This document shows positions 62,964 through 64,000 of a stretch of DNA of 64,000 nucleotides, piece by piece (the first letter of the stretch is position 1; each line of letters begins with the position of its first letter). A program made the translations under genes and the position numbers. Below the pieces are notes generated by a model that was not told the origin of the DNA, ran no database searches, and was given only the letters and a program-made list of their open reading frames with translations. This DNA is from Nymphaea colorata (taxonomy: Eukaryota; Streptophyta; Magnoliopsida; Nymphaeales; Nymphaeaceae): assembly GCF_008831285.2 (NCBI RefSeq), contig NC_045149.1, positions 8,706,417-8,770,416 on the forward strand, written 5' to 3'.

Positions 62964-64000
62964 TGTAACGCGCGGCGTTTGGGCGGAGCGGGTCGGGTCA
63001 GGGTCCAGACCCGGACCCTAGCCCCACGCGAGAGGAGCCCGACGCTGTCCCTCCTCCCTCGCATTCTCTTCTCCTTCGCTTTCCTCTTACCGTCTCTTCC
63101 TTACCCACGACCGGAGCTCAGGGAAGAAGGCGACGGCGACGGCGGCGGCGGCGGCGACGACGGCGGCGTTGAGGTGAACCCTGTCGTCCCCTGCCTCTTC
63201 CTCTCTTCTCTTTTCTTCTCCTTCCCGTTTTCTTTCCCTTCTCCCTCTCCCACCGTCTCTCGTCTCCCCTCTCCACCGAACGACTCTCCCTCTCCCACTG
63301 TCACTCGTCTCACTCTCCACCGTCTCTCTCTCTTCTCTCCCGTCCTCTCCCCTCACTGCCTTCTTTTCCCCTTTTGACCGAACCCTCTCCCCATTTTCTG
63401 CTCGTTTTCTATTTTTCTCCAATCAAGTACTTTCTCTCACTGATTTTCACTGTGCTATCACTGTTGGATCCGTTTTCAGCTTGGGGATTTGTCTTCCCCC
63501 TCGTAACAGCAATTAGAGAAGGCCTTGGTAGTGGCGGCATTGGAGGATTTTAGCCGTTTGGGGACCACTTGGACGCGTGAGGTGGCTGCCGGGAGGATTA
63601 CAACAGTTTAGACCTTCAATCGGGGTGAGCAAGGCGAAATTGAACCTATTTTATGATATATTTCTCTTTGGAACGCTCATAATTATTGGTTGAGCATGCT
63701 AGAGCTTTGAATTGATTATTTGGAACGCATGTTAGTGTTTTCGTTTTTGGGGAAAGCTTGCGATTATGTTGGGAAGCGAAGATTCATATTTTGGATGATC
63801 ATTTAAGCATGATAGATTAATTTTCGAAGCATTAGGGGAGACATGGTAGAGTTTGTGAGGTTGTGGGGAAGATTTAGGACCGTTTTAGTGAGCCTGTAGC
63901 ACGCGTTTTTGTGAACGGGTGCATCTTGGAGTTAAATAGGGATAACGTACATAAGTTGGAAGTATCTTTGGGGTAGACGCCTTGATTTAAGAAAAAGGGA
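62964..64000 (+). repeat. 3' LTR of the Tekay element (partial)
   Basis: Repeats the 5' LTR at an offset of 7803 bp. About 1037 bp are visible. By eye I see no difference from 55161-56197. It continues past the window. Confidence 0.95.

Larger units (their letters stand above)
55161..64000 (+). mobile_element. Tekay-type (chromovirus) gypsy LTR retrotransposon, young, partial at window end
   Basis: Structure: 5' LTR 55161-58082, primer site 58087-58098, one polyprotein ORF 58313-62914, purine tract 62951-62963, 3' LTR from 62964 past the window end. It lies in the copia element in the opposite orientation. The 5-bp flank before the LTR is TAGTC; its duplicate would be near 65886. Size would be about 10.7 kb. 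The ORF is uninterrupted and visible LTR parts appear identical, which indicates recent insertion. Confidence 0.95.

Overview
This is nuclear DNA of a flowering plant. Evidence: intron-bearing genes for chloroplast chlorophyll breakdown (pheophorbide a oxygenase), a plant-type CTLH/GID E3 ligase subunit (RMD5), an Abraxas-like scaffold and a HEAT-repeat protein of the SHOOT GRAVITROPISM 6/Maestro family, set in AT-rich intergenic DNA full of plant transposons (Tekay gypsy, copia, hAT, PIF/Harbinger, hAT-type MITEs, a caulimovirid relic) and long (TA)n, (GA)n and (CT)n microsatellites. Repeat content and long introns argue against a very compact genome; I cannot name the species.

Layout. 0-3.6 kb: MITE-like elements and microsatellites, no gene. 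3.7-7.7 kb (minus): Abraxas-like gene, two coding exons around a 3 kb intron. 7.9-12.9 kb: decayed elements, a strong fold-back hairpin (9.34 kb), a copia integrase relic and unassigned DNA. 12.9-18.3 kb (plus): complete seven-exon pheophorbide a oxygenase gene. 19.0-20.2 kb (minus): single-exon RMD5 coding region, convergent with it, with a probable 5' leader exon near 24.6-24.9 kb; the proposed leader intron holds a hAT MITE with an 8-bp target duplication and a pararetrovirus relic. 25-29 kb: microsatellites and GC- or purine-rich non-coding DNA. 29.3-32.7 kb: a full-length but decayed hAT transposon with an exact 8-bp target duplication. 34.4-35.8 kb (minus): an apparently intact three-exon PIF/Harbinger transposase gene. 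36-46 kb: mostly unassigned, with small tandem duplications, a hAT BED-finger relic and a second copy of the MITE seen at the window start. 46.4-53.0 kb (minus): last nine coding exons of the HEAT-repeat gene. 54.3-64 kb: a decayed copia element, split by an apparently intact Tekay-type gypsy element whose 3' LTR runs off the window.

How it fits together. The four host genes are unrelated housekeeping or physiological genes and show no operon-like or cluster logic. The main story is nested transposition: MITEs and a viral relic in introns, and copia then Tekay insertions upstream of the visible HEAT-gene exons, so that the rest of this gene must lie more than 11 kb away or be lost. The visible parts of the two Tekay LTRs (about 1.04 kb) look identical by eye, so that insertion is recent. 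I found no convincing new biochemical system; the most checkable novelties are the transposon families defined here by their ends and target duplications, the hairpin, the intact Harbinger gene and the microsatellite placed against a splice donor.
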